Assembly: GCA_019973155.2 (NCBI GenBank)
Contig: BPQB01000013.1
Coordinates: forward strand, 434,001 to 498,000
Source of the DNA: Phanerochaete sordida
Lineage: Eukaryota; Basidiomycota; Agaricomycetes; Polyporales; Phanerochaetaceae
Direction of reading: 5' to 3'
Length of the DNA stretch: 64,000 nucleotides
The notes under the pieces: generated by a model
Database searches by the model: none
What the model saw: the letters and a program-made list of their open reading frames with translations, nothing else
Told to the model about the DNA's origin: nothing
Position numbers and translations under genes: made by a program
Shown here: in pieces, positions 1 through 11,694 of the stretch
Layout of the letters: each line of letters starts with the position of its first letter
Position numbering within the stretch: the stretch's first letter is position 1

Positions 1-2379
1 GGCTCGCAAGAAGTCCTCCGCCGGTGAACCCTGCGGAGTTCTCGAAACTACCCGTGGGGACCAACGTCGACGAGCGCTGTCGGCCGCCAGGAGAGGGGCG
101 TGCAGATGACGGCGCGGAAGCAGGTGGGGTAGGCGGGAGGGTGGTCTTGATAGGAGGCATGAACGTGAACGGAGAAGGCTTGCTCATAGAGACAGGGGAA
201 TCCGTAAGGACAGTGGGACCGGACGAAGTCGAGGACGTGGCTCCCATATACAACGACGTGGTAGGACTGGACGAAGGTGAGCTTATCAGCTTGACGGTAG
301 CTTGTGAGTTGGACAGCCTGTTCAAGGAGAGTTGTGAAGGCGGGCGCGACGTAACAGTGAATGCAGGCGGTGGGGAACGCTCGCGGATAGGCGTAGGTAT
401 GATGGGCTTGGGGTCCGTGAGGTCGTACGCAGCAGCAGCGTTGGGGGACGGTCTCGGCCTGGATGTGGAAGGTGATGGCGAGCCGGCGCGATCGTCGAAC
501 GAACCAAGTGGCGCAGTCTGGCTACGGGAGGGTGGTCGATGATGGCGCTCGCGCTCGCGCTCATGACTGTCCGCTGTCGTAAGCGTTGGTCTTGCGTCAA
601 GTGAACGGCGCTCTATGGGCGTCGCAGATGCAAGCTGTTCGACGGACTTCGCGCCCGCACCCTGTGCGATGCGTGCTAGCCTGTCGCTAAGACTGGGCTT
701 GGCTTCATGAGTTGGCCGCGAGCCGCTTCTCAGATCAGACGAGGAAGAGCCACCACTATCCCTGTCCATCGCTGGCGGTGTCGGCAACTTCTCAGGTACA
801 CTGGGAGCAGGAGACGGCCTCTCTGATCTCGGCAGCGAAGGGACTGGCGGTGGTGTAGCACCAAGCGCGTTGATATCGATAAGGGGCTTCGTCGGAGTGC
901 GTGTTCGCGAGGCGTTCGACGAGGCGGCGCTTCCGGGGCGAGGCGGGCGCATGAACGTGGCAAGAGGCGCGTCATCGGAATCGTCAGAGGATGAGTTAGA
1001 GTCGTCGGAGTCGCTATCTCGCACTCTGGACTTGCTGCGGGGTTGATCTATGAAGGCAGCTCAATGCAGATCAGGATCGCCCGATAGAAATACGCACTGA
1101 GAACTTTAACGTATGGTCGCTGTTGTCGGACAGGAGCTGGTGTTGCTACCTTCGGCTTCTCTTCATCGGCAGCCATCTGCGATGCACGGCGAGCGGCGGC
1201 ATCAGGGTGTAGCGCAGACGCGGACTTCGAGGCCCTGTTCCTGAAGAAGCCCCCCGCCGGCGGCCGCTGGGGCTGGCCGCTGCCCGAGGCGTCTTCGCCG
1301 TGGCCTAATGCCGACTTGGAGGACGACGGCATCGGCACAGGCGCGGGACGGCTTATGTGCCCTAGCTCGGTCGAGGCGCGTGCACGCGTCTTCTGGGTGA
1401 TAGTGCGTTGCCGCTTGGGCCGCATAGTCGACGACCCAGCCGACTCCTCGGACTCCGATTCGCCCGAGTCTTCAGATTCTGAGGACGAGGAGTCGTGTCC
1501 GAGAGCAAGGGTAGAACCGCGATGAGCGACAGGGGCTCGCTGGAAGGTTGACGTGGGGCGGAGCTGCGCGTTCTCAAGAGAGTCTGATCGCGACGGGGGA
1601 CGCAGGAGGACAGGTGAAGGCGTTGGGGAGTTCGCAGCGCTTCGACGCGCAGCCATCTCGCGGAACGCAGCGACTGAGATCCTCTGGGACGAGTCTGAGG
1701 CGACGCTGTTCCCTCTGGGGCGCGGAATGACTGGAGGTGCCAGCGAGGGGGACCCTGCTAAAGAGGAGTCAGGGGAGGGGCTCTCGGGACGTACATGCCG
1801 GAACGACTTGAGGTTGAATGATTCCGTGTTGAGGTCCACGCTGAGCGAAGGGGCGGCATCTGTCGGCTTGGACTTCTTACGCTCCCTGTGTGCCCACGAG
1901 AATAGTCCGCCTTGCTTCTTGGGCGCTGAGGGCAACTCAGTGCTCGGACGCTTGGTCGCACCATCCTGCATCTCCTGTGTTCCCGACGGCTGATCGCTGT
2001 GGTTGGGGAGCGACCGAGTGGAGAGCGTGCTCTTCTGGTCGGCGAACAGGTTGGCCTTGAGCGGAGGGCGTAGGGCGTCGAGGTCAGCTTCTGAACGCGA
2101 GCTGGGCGACGGCATGTGCGGCGGACGCAGGAGGTTTGGCTCGGCCACATCGGACGCTGGTGTCGACCTTTTGCGGAAGCCGAGGTGAAACTTGCTGGAC
2201 GACGCTTCAGCTGAACCATGCCCGTAGACCTGATTGGGCATGGCGGGGACGCCTATGTCTGGGAGGACATACTCTGAGGTCTCTGCGACGGACGAGGAGT
2301 CGGCCTGAGAAGCAGCGCTCGACTTGGAGGAGGCCTTGTCTTTCTTGTCGCGTTTGGCGAAGAGACCGAGCAGTGCCAT
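1..2379 (-). CDS. Ser/Pro-rich disordered protein, 3' end outside window
   Basis: I do not recognise this gene. It starts at the ATG at 2379 (MALLGLFAKRDKKDK). Exon 1 is 2379-1098, a 50-nt intron is 1097-1048 (GTGCGT..CATAG), and exon 2 runs from 1047 off the left edge with no stop, so at least about 775 residues are encoded. The intron is supported because the frame stays open for 1 kb only when it is removed. The protein is Ser, Pro, Thr and Arg rich, with acidic Ser runs (SSSSESEDSGESES type and SDSDDSNSSSDDSDD) and many TP/SP sites. No folded domain is visible. The basic Lys-rich N-terminus and the phosphosite-like composition suggest a regulated scaffold or signalling protein, but that is only inference. 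The missing 3' end may carry a domain. Confidence 0.7.
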
Positions 2380-3318
2380 CGGGGGTGGTAGGGAGAGACC
2401 TGCAGGCAGGCTGCAGGGAGGAAGGCAGACAGGTTCTCAGGCGTCTTGACGGAGATTTGAAGTCAAAATGGCGAAAGGGTCGATGGACCGTCGACCGGAG
2501 TGCTCACCGGCGGAGTGTGTGGAATACTCTGACGACAGCAACACGTGCGTGATGAGTCCGAGGGGAGGACGGCACCAGCGTGCTGCGGCCGGAGACGGGG
2601 AGGAGGAGGGGGAGATGGTGGTCGGAGAAAAAGAGAGAAAGGGTGGAGGTGGTGGATGGAACGTCCTCGCTGCAGCCCACGCTCTGGACACACCCCGACG
2701 GTTGCCATATTTGGCGCCAAATCAGCGGCAAACGCCGGCGAGCCTTGGCGTCCGGCGCCTTGCCCCTCATTTGGCCCCGCCTCGTCGATCCCTGCCTTTA
2801 GGCTTTCCAGCTGCGCTCCCGCGACCCCGAGCTCCTTCGTGCTATCGCAAAAGCCACCGCAGAACACACAGCCGCGGCTCCTTCTGCGCTGCTGCACCCA
2901 AGGCGCCCCCGAGCGAGAGGCTGTGCTCGATCACTCGCCCTTCCGCCTAGTGTCCGCTCGGAAGCGTCATCATCATATGCAGCTGCGTAGCATGCTGGAA
3001 CGTTCGCCCTCTCAGGCAACCTCCATGTCGCCTGCGAGAGCTCGCCTGCGTCCAATTCACTCGAGATGACGTTGAAGGTTGGGACCGTGGAAGCGTCTGC
3101 AGCCATGGTGATGTGGGGTCGGACACCCGCGAGTGTGACCTCCAGCACGCTTTGCTCGGCTCGGACGGCCCAAGAAGCACGTTATCCGTCCAAATCCCAC
3201 ATGTATTCGATATTCATGTAATTTCTATTTCACATTAACTGGTGTACAACATGGTATTGGTACAGGATGCATTCGGGTCGAGGAATTCATGGTGTGCGAG
3301 GGCTAGCAGCGGACCGGT
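2380..3318. other. Intergenic: thioredoxin 3' flank and promoter of the leftmost gene
   Basis: No gene is supported here. Open frames of 80-170 residues occur on both strands but are overlapping, Arg/Pro-rich and show no recognisable family, as expected of GC-rich non-coding DNA. The stretch 3190-3290 is AT-richer and probably holds the thioredoxin 3' UTR. Confidence 0.5.
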
Positions 3319-3798
3319 TTAGACGGCGGATTGCAGGAGAGCCTATGGAGTAACGAGTGAGAGGAAGAAGCTTGCTTTTGCCGTAAGCAAACTCACCTGG
3401 AGACCCGCCGGGTTCGCGCCGACAAGCTCCTTGACCTTCTGGCCATTCTTGAACAGCACGAAGGTCGGCATCTGGGAATTCGAACGCGTTAGAGACTCAA
3501 CTTTAGCGGGTAGGAGCCTACACGTACCGCGCGGATGCCGACTTCCTGGCTGATCTGCTCCGCGGCGTCGACGTCTACCTTGTAGAACTCGACGTTCGGG
3601 AACTGCTCAGCGAGCTTCTCGAAGATGGGGCTGATGACCTTGCAAGGCCCACACCATGTTGCCCAGAAGTCAAATACAGTGTACTTGTCCTGGCCAATCT
3701 AGAGTAGCACAGACTGTTAGCTCCAAGCGAATGTGTGCAACCCGAGGGTCACGTACGATCTGCTGGAACTCGCTGAAGTCCTGGACGGGCTTAACCAT
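3319..3798 (-). CDS. TRX1: Thioredoxin
   Basis: Cytosolic thiol-disulfide oxidoreductase that reduces protein disulfides with electrons from thioredoxin reductase. Four exons (3798-3757, 3698-3528, 3471-3397, 3342-3319) give 103 residues, the normal size of a single-domain thioredoxin. The start is MVKPVQDFSEF. The active site WCGPC lies in exon 2 within DFWATWCGPCKVISP, at about residues 29-33. The cis-Pro loop (MPTFVLFKNG) begins exon 3, and the C-terminal helix follows the conserved VGA. No targeting peptide is visible, so a cytosolic enzyme is inferred. All introns are about 50 nt with GTACGT or GTGAGT donors. It is transcribed away from the BTB gene at 4992, sharing a 1.2-kb divergent promoter with CRE-like sites. 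The identification is firm. Which of several fungal thioredoxin paralogues it is cannot be told. Confidence 0.96.
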
Positions 3799-3900
3799 GG
3801 TGTCTAAGTTGCGGGTGGTGGGTTACTGGTGCGTGTGGACGTGTGGTGGTGAAGACCGAGGTATGTTGGATTCTGTGAATCGATGAAGAGACATCTCTCC

Positions 3901-3908
3901 CTTATATA
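3901..3908 (-). promoter_or_regulatory. TATA box of the thioredoxin gene
   Basis: On the minus strand this reads TATATAAG, about 103 nt upstream of the thioredoxin ATG at 3798, a suitable spacing for a fungal core promoter. Confidence 0.6.
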
Positions 3909-3948
3909 CCCATCTGGCGAACACAATCTTTGGGCCGATGCTCAGTAA

Positions 3949-3960
3949 TGACGTCACGTG
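3949..3960. promoter_or_regulatory. CRE palindrome overlapping an E-box (TGACGTCACGTG)
   Basis: A perfect TGACGTCA (3949-3956), the binding site of CREB/ATF-type bZIP factors, overlaps a CACGTG E-box (3955-3960). It lies about 150 nt upstream of the thioredoxin start. In fungi ATF/CREB bZIPs govern stress genes, so stress control of thioredoxin is a reasonable inference. Confidence 0.5.
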
Positions 3961-4859
3961 ATGTACCGCTCCTAGCTCATGTTGGCGGGCTGGTGACAAA
4001 TTCTGACAAGACCGCTCATCGCGTTAGACAGCGCGCACCGCTACGTGGCTAGGGACCGTCTGGCTGCCTGTCAGCGGCGGCGCAGGGCGCAGCGACCGAG
4101 AAGCTTCTCTCCGCGCCCGGAATTCGTAGAGATGCGGCGGCGTGTGGCCTCGGCGAGCGCAGCCTTCCCACTCCGGATGCGCGAGTTGCACCGCAAGACG
4201 CCTTTCTCACTAATCTGCTGATACAGATGTCGCAATCCCAGGCTTTCCAATGGACAGAGTTCGGGATGCGCGCCTCACCGACGGGTGCACCTGTCGGACG
4301 TGTCTGCCAAGCACCGTCGCCCGACGAATGGTCTGCATGCCATTGCCAGGTCATCGAGCGCTGCGTTTACGAATTGCACTGCCTTGGGCTCGTGCCCACC
4401 TCCGAGATAACGCGATGAAATGCATATGCTGTGAGTACACACGATATCGTCGAGCCATCTCGTCAACGCTACCGCGCCGGAACGGGCGATTCAAATGACC
4501 CTAAGTTCTGTGGCGGAGCGTGAGCACGTTTGAACCATATCAGACTGATCGCTACAAAGCGGTGCACGCATGTTACCACACAGCAGCACGTTCGCATACG
4601 GTCAGCAGGCCAGCGGCCGCCGGACGATTCAGACTCAAGCTTTGCCTAGCTTTGCAAAGTGCACCATACGGCCGCGGCTCGCGCAGGAGAGTATATTCGA
4701 GAAATCGGCGCACGCCCTCCAGGCCGTGTGGTCTGAAGCCATCACGCAAAGTTCTTGCCACAGGCTGCAGTTCAAGTTCCCCAGCTTGCAGGTGTTGTAA
4801 CTTGTCAGGCGTCAGACTCATGACGCGCGCTTACGTCCGTACTCCTCCTCGAGAGACGA
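3961..4859. other. Intergenic divergent promoter region
   Basis: Nothing coding is supported between the thioredoxin and BTB genes. Short overlapping frames on both strands have no family resemblance. Confidence 0.5.
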
Positions 4860-4867
4860 TGACGTCA
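4860..4867. promoter_or_regulatory. CRE palindrome TGACGTCA upstream of the BTB gene
   Basis: Perfect eight-base CRE, 125 nt before the ATG at 4992. It is the second copy in the same divergent promoter; the other is at 3949. Confidence 0.45.
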
Positions 4868-4909
4868 CCAGGCCCTTCGCTGTCCATTCCGGCTGTCACT
4901 CGACCAAGG

Positions 4910-4916
4910 TATAATA
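4910..4916 (+). promoter_or_regulatory. TATA-like element of the BTB gene
   Basis: TATAATA, 76 nt before the ATG at 4992 and about 43 nt after the CRE palindrome. Confidence 0.4.
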
Positions 4917-4991
4917 GCCCGACGCATATTGGCAAGAGGGCTCACGCCTTTCTTCCCGCCCCCATCTTCGAAGAAGTCGCCTCTCGCCAAG

Positions 4992-6274
4992 ATGTCGCTC
5001 GCCACCGCTGCCCAGGCTCCCTTGAAGCGCGCTCGGTCCAACTCCGAGTCTGACGATACGCCTCGCAAAGAGGCGCGTACGGGAACTGAGCCTACCGAGG
5101 TGACGACCTCTACTCCAGCTTCGGCTACAGCAGGCAACGCGGCAGCAGCGACGCCTATTCCCGTGCCGCTCCCAGCTACCGTCCATGCTTCAGCGGACAT
5201 TCTTAGCCGGCTCAGCCTGAGCGCGCGCTGCTCGCTTGGGATCGACCCGGGCGACAAAAACGTCGTCATCTGCGCGCGGTTCTGGAAACAGGATGGCGCA
5301 TTGGTCCTCTGGGCTTCGACGCCTGTCGGGAAGAAGCTCTTCAAGGTCCACGCCAAGGCACTCAAAGGAGTCTCGAAGATTTTTGAGAATGAGCTCATCA
5401 TGGGCTTCCCCCCTGGTCGGAAACCGCCCGTGCTTAGAGAGATGATTGTGAACGTTGGTATCGATAGCCCGGGTGGATTCGTCGTAAAGCTAGAGGACCA
5501 TCCTGACGAAATCGAGCACTTCTTGACTGCTGTCTATGAACACACGTAAGTCTTCAGAGCCAGACTGTATGTCATACTAAGGAAGACTGCAGGGGTTCGC
5601 TTCCCCGTAGTGTTGTCGGTCCGGACGCTGCTCTGGCTATCATCAAGCTCGGCAGCAAGTACAAGGCAAAGGAAATCTCCAAGGACGCGATTGCCCGTAT
5701 CAAAGCGAGCCGGATGGTGATTGCTGGAGTCGATAGGAGTTTCGGGAGCGGTGGGAACGGAGACGCTGCTGGTGGAGGGGAGGACGGCGGATTCGGCAAA
5801 GGACCCTCTGCCGAAGCCCAGTCGATGACTTGGGACCCCGTCTACGCCGTACCCCTCGCGAATCTGGCGTACGACCTCGGTATCAAAAGCATTCTTCCGC
5901 TCGCTCTCTATGCTTGCTATCAGCGCGGACGCCAGAATCTAGTCGACGGCGTGGTCTTACCTGACGGGTCTCACGTACGCCTCCACGACACTCTCCTCGC
6001 CAAAGTCTCCGCGGACATCTCGTTCGAAGACCCTCTCGACGACCTACTCCCTGCTCGCCACGCGAAGACTTGCTGGAAGGACTTCTGCTATCCGCTGGCG
6101 CCCGAGTCTGCGCTGCCCAAGACGCACCCGCTCGGCATCCTCGAGGACTGGAAGAGCGTCTGCCTGAAGCGCACGATGTGCGACTGGTGCGTCCGCTCTG
6201 TCGAGAGTCGCTGCAACAAGAAGGTCCAGCAGCTCTTCGCGAAGGCGATCACCAAGGCTTTCGGCTTGCTCTGA
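4992..6274 (+). CDS. BTB/POZ-domain protein (basidiomycete family)
   Basis: Two exons (4992-5545 and 5593-6274, intron GTAAGT..CTGCAG) encode 411 residues. The first 75 are a Ser/Thr/Ala-rich linker. A BTB-like fold follows at about 75-190: a strand with VVICARFWKQDGALVLW, then KLFKVHAKALKGVSKIFENEL (the VH..L...S..F signature, here split as a description), and later VVKLEDHPDEIEHFLTAVYE. The rest matches the C-terminal region of basidiomycete BTB proteins (LANLAYDLGIKSILPLALY) and ends with a Cys-containing segment (CWKDFC, CDWCVRSVESRC). In this family the BTB domain mediates dimerisation or Cullin-3 binding; the substrate is unknown. I chose the ATG at 4992 over an in-frame upstream triplet because it has a good context and matches the promoter elements. 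Confidence 0.8.
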
Positions 6275-7260
6275 GCCTCGCCCGCTGGTCTCGCCTCCCC
6301 ATGCAGAACACTTGGAATCTTCGTCTGCGAACTCTCGCATTAAAGATTGCATGAAGAAACTGTACTTGTATTGCGGAGAATAGAACGTAATAACGAAGGA
6401 TGTCTGTCCCAAAACTACGAGCATAGCCACGATGAAATGCCAGAGAGACATAGACTGCACTCAACTCTATAGAGACGCTACACACCCGCCGCCCCGTGGT
6501 CCACCCGACCCCATAACGGTGCCGGGTGGCAGGGCAAGCAGGCAGTGTTCCTCTTCCATGACTGTAACAGATGCAGCGCGTAGGACAGTGCGCACTGCTT
6601 CTTGACTTGAGTACATGGGGCCGCGTGCGGCAGGTTCACGCTTTGCTGGGCGATATCGAAGACTTCAGTGCGGTTCAGGCAGTTGATTCTAGGTTCAAGA
6701 AATATCGTGAGCGGTCAAATTGGAGGTGTCGTTGAGCATTGCAGGAGAGCGAAAATTTGGGCGAGACGAAGTCGCCGCGCGCTTCCGCCGCGCACCTCAT
6801 CCGTGCAAGTTTAGGGCAGGCTCGAATCTCGCGCGCGTCGCAGTTGGCGGCAGCCTCGAAGGGCGAATACGTATCGTATCTGGCTAGCAACATCTAGTAA
6901 TACATCTGCACGGATGGCGTACAGCGAAAGCAAAGCAAAGCGAAAACGACACAAACAAACAAAAGATGGCAGATCCGAATCCGAAATATGCGACAAGGAA
7001 TAAAAGGTATGCGTGTACTCTAGCAGGAGGCAAATGCGTGCATGGAGGCGGGGCGAAAGGCGGGCACACGGGCGAATACTGTCCGGCGGGTGCGGCGTGT
7101 ACGAATGAACATGGTCCTTCATATGCGGAAGTGTAAGACGGAGACACGAAAAGTGGGAAGCATATCCAGAGCTTTTGGGACACGGCGGTCACGGACGAGG
7201 CTATAGTACACAGGCTGGATATCCGTCAAGAGCGTCCGCGGATTTGCGCGGTGTTTGCGG
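6275..7260. other. Convergent intergenic region
   Basis: About 1 kb between two converging genes. No coding signal is supported. It is AT-richer than its surroundings, including T/A runs near 6340-6480 and 6890-7010, consistent with two facing 3' UTRs. Confidence 0.5.
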
Positions 7261-9547
7261 TCACTGGGCGGTGCTCGAGCGGCTCATGATGAAGGGGCCC
7301 TCGAGCGGGATCGCGCTGCGCGCGGCGCTGAGGGGGCGCCAGTTCCCGACGAAGTGCTGCCCGCCGACGATGTACCCGCGGAAGATGGTCGTGCCGAGCT
7401 CGGACACGAACGTCGGGACGCGCACGATCGCGACGAGCCCGTCGTACCGGCGCACGCGGCCGTAGAAGCGGTAGTGGTGCCACGCCTGGCCGTGCTTCGG
7501 CAGCGTCTGTGTGCGGGTCAGCGAGCGAGCGGGGGAGGCGGCGGCGGCGGGCGTACCTCGCCTACGACCATGATGTCTTGCACGCCGTCGCATGGCGCCG
7601 ACGCATTTGGGTCCTTCATCTCGGCGTCGATGAGGTCGTCGAGCTGCGAGCCGGGCCCGAAGGGGGCTTGCACCTCTGTGCGGTCTTCGGCCAGACCGCC
7701 AGTCGTGCGCAGGTCCTCTGCAATGTCGGCGATGCCGGCGTCGTGCGCGATGACGGCGGGCTGAGCGGCAGCGGGGTCTTGCCGGCGAGTCGACGGACTC
7801 CGCGCGCGGGCACGCTTGGAGCGCGCCCTGTCCTCGGCACCGCTGTCGTCTTCGTCCTCGTCCATGTCGCTTGGACTCTTGCGCTTTTTCTGGCTTGCGA
7901 GGAGTGCACGCTGCTCCTCCTCGGCGCGCTGGATGCACATCGTGCACGTCGCGGGGTTGTGGCCGTTCGGCGTGCCTTCTTGCCAGCGGACGTACTCGCT
8001 CTGGCGGACCTGGCGGCCGTTCGGGTCCTGCGGGCGCAGCTTGCCATAGCCTTCGCGAATTTCCCAGTCGTCGGGGAGCCATGCGCGCATGATGCCGTCG
8101 TTGAAATGGTCGATGTACTCCCTCCTCGGCGGGCCGCCCCTCGGTATGGGCACCTTGGGGCTGACGCTGTGGTACTCACGGAGACGGAGCGAGATAGGCA
8201 CGGTCGTCATCATCGGCTGTTGGGGGTCGAAGCGCGATGAGGTAGCGACCCGATGATACTGCTGGAAATCAGGGAGCTACAGCGTAATCAGTACGAAGGT
8301 GACAAGGTTACGATGGATGGGGCTCACCAGCATCCGGCCTTCCCAGTCGCCGTCGAGCATGCCCTTCATGTATGGAAGGGGCTTGATGTCGGAGACGTAC
8401 CACGGGTCGAAGCAATAGAGCATCCTGTACCAGTCAAGGTCCCACTTCGCGCTCTTCGACCTCAGGGTCCGCTTCCACACACCCTCGTTCTCCTGCCGCG
8501 CCTCCTCCTCGTTCAGCTCGCCATACCACTCAAACGACGCTGGCTTGATCGGCGCCGCCGCCTTGTGCTGGTTGAAACGCAGGTAGTCCTCCTGCGTAGG
8601 GCGAATGTCGGTGAAACCGAGCTCGATGGCTGCCTCGCGGGTGGCAGGAAGCGCGGTGGGGATGTGAAAGGGCATGGCCTCGGAGCGAGCGAAGTAGATG
8701 AGCTTCGCGGCGAGGGAGATGGGCGGGACAGAGGCCCGGAAGCGGAGACCCCGGTGCTTGTGCAAGAGCCCGAGGTGGTCTGGATGGCGGTACGTCGGGT
8801 AGTAGCCATGCGGGCCAATAGCGCGGTACGCGGGACGGCCGTCGGGGATGGGGAACTCAAAGTGATAGTCTGGCTGCCAGAATGCTGGATATCGGACAGG
8901 CAGGACGACGTAGGGCCGGACGAGCTCCATGAGTTCTCTGCGGGCGTCGGCGGTCTCTTCCCGGAGCGTCACTGTATGAGCAAGCTATGAGGTCAATGCC
9001 AGGGCCAGATAGATAAGTGCGCACCTTCGTCTGTCGTGAACCACAACAACCACAGCGCAAGCGCATTCATCTCGCTCTCTGGCGGCCACCCAGCCGTCTG
9101 GTCGCAGCCCTCTCGCAGCCTCGTGCGCACGAAGCGGTCGACGAAGGCCCCCAGGCCTGCCCACTGGAGCTGGGCCTCGTTCCGGCCGTCGTTCTCGAGG
9201 AACATGAACAGCGCCATCCGGAAGTCGACCTTAATCGTCTCGGGGTCGGCCGCGGTATCGCCTCGGCGTATGCGCTTCAGCAGCTCGCAGTAGACCTTGA
9301 GCTGCGCTGCGGTGGTGTTGAGTCGGGTACACCGGTCGCCGAAGCGTCTGACGACGGCACGGGTGTCGAACTTCTGGCGGAAGATGCGGGCATAGAGGTG
9401 GCGGTTGTTGTCGAAGGAGAGGCAGCTGTGGATGTGTCGGCAGGTGCAGAGGAGGGAAATGAGGTCAGAGGGAGGGCCTAGCGGGTCGACGACGGCGACC
9501 TCGAGGCCGATGTGCTCGAGGATGGTGAAGGGGAGCTTGGGGAGCAT
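7261..9547 (-). CDS. F-box domain protein
   Basis: Four exons (9547-9025, 8971-8328, 8276-7557, 7506-7261) give 710 residues. The N-terminus (LPFTILEHIGLEV, then DLISLLCTCRHIH and LYARIFRQKFD) has the F-box-like helix pattern of the many basidiomycete F-box proteins, expected to bind Skp1 in an SCF ubiquitin ligase. The middle is rich in aromatic residues and Pro and has no known repeat. A basic, Ser-rich segment with an acidic run (DMDEDEDDSGAED) and a candidate nuclear signal (RARSKRARAR) precede the C-terminal exon, which holds a conserved fungal motif with IVGGQHFVGNWR and GPFIMSR. A Cys pair (CTMC) lies near HNPAT. The phases of all three introns agree. The F-box call rests on pattern, so it is less certain than the gene structure; the substrate is unknown. 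Confidence 0.75.
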
Positions 9548-11694
9548 GGGCGTGGTGGTCTACGAGAGACTGGCTCGCGAAGGACCACTGTTGCTTTTGA
9601 GGGTGCGTACGAAGCCGTAAGCGAAGCATTCCCCACGCATTGAATGATATATCTGTCCTGCAAGCTGGACGTCAATTTCCAAGCCCAACTCGCCGCCGAG
9701 CAGCACGTTCCCCTCGCCGCCGGCGTCGGCTAAAACATCCGCGGGACCTCCGCCGCTCTGATGACCGCCCTGGCGACATTCCATGATTTTGTACGAGGCC
9801 GCGACGCTCGTTTCCCCGGATGTCTGTCGTGCGCTCGTACCTGCGAAATGAGGTCAAACGATATCACCACGATGCATTGAACGCCGAGAGATGGCAGTGC
9901 GGGAGCACATTCAAAGACCGCCGGCGGCAGGAATCGCCCTCCAGCGCAGGCCGGCCCCTCGCCGTCCCCCACCTCTTTTCTACTCCGTGCTGCGAGAAGG
10001 GTTCTATCACGTACACCCAACCCGCTCCTTCCCAGAACGTCGCTTGCAGCCGTTTGCTCACACCGCGACCCTGGATGGCGAGCCCGCTCGGCAGCCTGCC
10101 CGGTGCGCCTTTGACGGCACCCACAGCGGGACGGTGTCATGCACCTCAGGGTCTGCGGGGCTCGACGCTGTCTGGAGTGCGGGCCTGGAGAGCAAAGCCA
10201 AAGAGCCGTCGCCCGGGTTCCACGGTCCTCGCCGGGGGCGGCCTCTTCATTGCGCGATCGTATGCAGGCGGGTGCTGCCAGTGGTTCGTCGACAAGGCAC
10301 GGTATCAGCGAATCTCGCAAGCTCGCTGGCGGGGATCTCGGTACACGGGGCGCGTGGCATCCCCAGCCGTTCATCGCATGCGTCATGTTCTCATTGTCCG
10401 CCGGCAGCGATCTCCCCACCGCCGACGGCCTTCGCTCGCCAACGCGGGCGCGACTGGCCCGCCTGGGCGCACTCTATTTTGATCGGCGTATACGTACAGC
10501 TGTCTGGTTTCGCATCCGGCCGCGGGCGTGGGCTGCGATGGCACGGAGGGGTGTTGTTCGCAGCTAGCGATCTTGTTTTAGCTAGCAACCAATATCGGCG
10601 TGCGAATATTGTCTCTCAGATGCTGCGCAGCGGGGCCAAGACGAGACAGGACTGGAAAGGGATCGCGTCCCTGTCGCTCACTAGCCTCCGCTCGCTCGCG
10701 CGAGTGGCGAGCTCAACTTGCCGCCACAACGTTGTCGGATCGGGCTCCGGCCCTTCGGCGCGGTCTGCTTCCGTTCAAAGCGCCCAACGTTGCCCCCGCC
10801 CGTCGTTCCCCAGGCCCCGTACGCAAAGTGCTTCACAGGCAGTCGGCGGGCTGACCCCGCCTCGCCGTCGACGCATCTTGACTTTGCAACACCGCATCCT
10901 CGAGTTCTGTTCCCGTTTCTATGCAGCCTGTTACACTTCACATGAAGCCCAGAAACTCTGGCGCCTAACGCCGTGACCTGACAGGCGCCCGTGGTGATGC
11001 ACGGTCTGGGCAGAGTCGGACGGTCGCAGCAATCCCCTCCCTTCCACTCACGTCCTCCACTATTTTCCACCTATTTTCTGCCATTTTCTCGATACCTTGC
11101 CGACTTCATACCCTCATTTACCTGTACTAACCCTACATCTCTCCTCCCAACCTCGACGCACCGCAACAGCTCGTCACTCGATCCGACCACTGCCTCATTC
11201 CCGCCCTTCAAATCTAATCTGTAAACGTGCGAAGTCGTCCATTGGCCCTCATTGAACGCCTTGATATCTTCCTCCGAACCCCTCTCTGCCCGCGGCTCTT
11301 GTCGAGACGCAGCAGAAGAAATCGCGTGCTCCATTCATCTGGACGTGGCTATAGTAACGCGCCAAAGCGGTGGGACACTGGGTACTTCGTTAGCCTTCAC
11401 TTCGGAAGCGTGGTGCGTTCATTACACACAAGAAGGTCTTCGGACTTTCGTCATGACTCGCCGCTGACGTCTGGTCAGATCTCGGTGTTGCGTCTTGTCG
11501 TCGCCGCCCCTTGCTGCGCTTGCCACAGGGTAAACCAATTGACCTCACCAAAGCCGACACGTCCGTCGGGCTGCACGAGTGGTAGCCGCTTGAATTGATC
11601 TGGTACGTCGGCATGTCGCCTCGGAACTACCTACACATGATGCAAGATGCTGATACTCTAGCCTGACACAGCACTTGACCGACCGACTGAAGCG
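9548..11694. other. Long intergenic region, divergent promoters
   Basis: A 2.1-kb gap between the divergent F-box and sterol-transporter genes. Overlapping frames of up to 361 residues (9891-10976 plus, 9730-10419 minus) are Arg/Pro/Ser-rich, lack any recognisable motif, and oppose each other, so I do not call them. From about 11035 to 11230 the plus strand is strongly CT-rich, a common fungal promoter and 5' UTR feature, upstream of the gene at 11695. Confidence 0.5.

Noticed and set aside
2463..3148. Several overlapping 90-170 codon frames before the thioredoxin gene
   Set aside because: Arg/Pro/Ser-rich, mutually overlapping, and without family resemblance.
9730..10419. 229-codon minus-strand open frame
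   Set aside because: Same region and same bias; no recognisable family.
9891..10976. 361-codon plus-strand open frame
   Set aside because: Overlaps opposing long frames, is Arg/Pro/Ser biased, and has no motif, good start context or consistent introns; long open frames are expected in GC-rich DNA.
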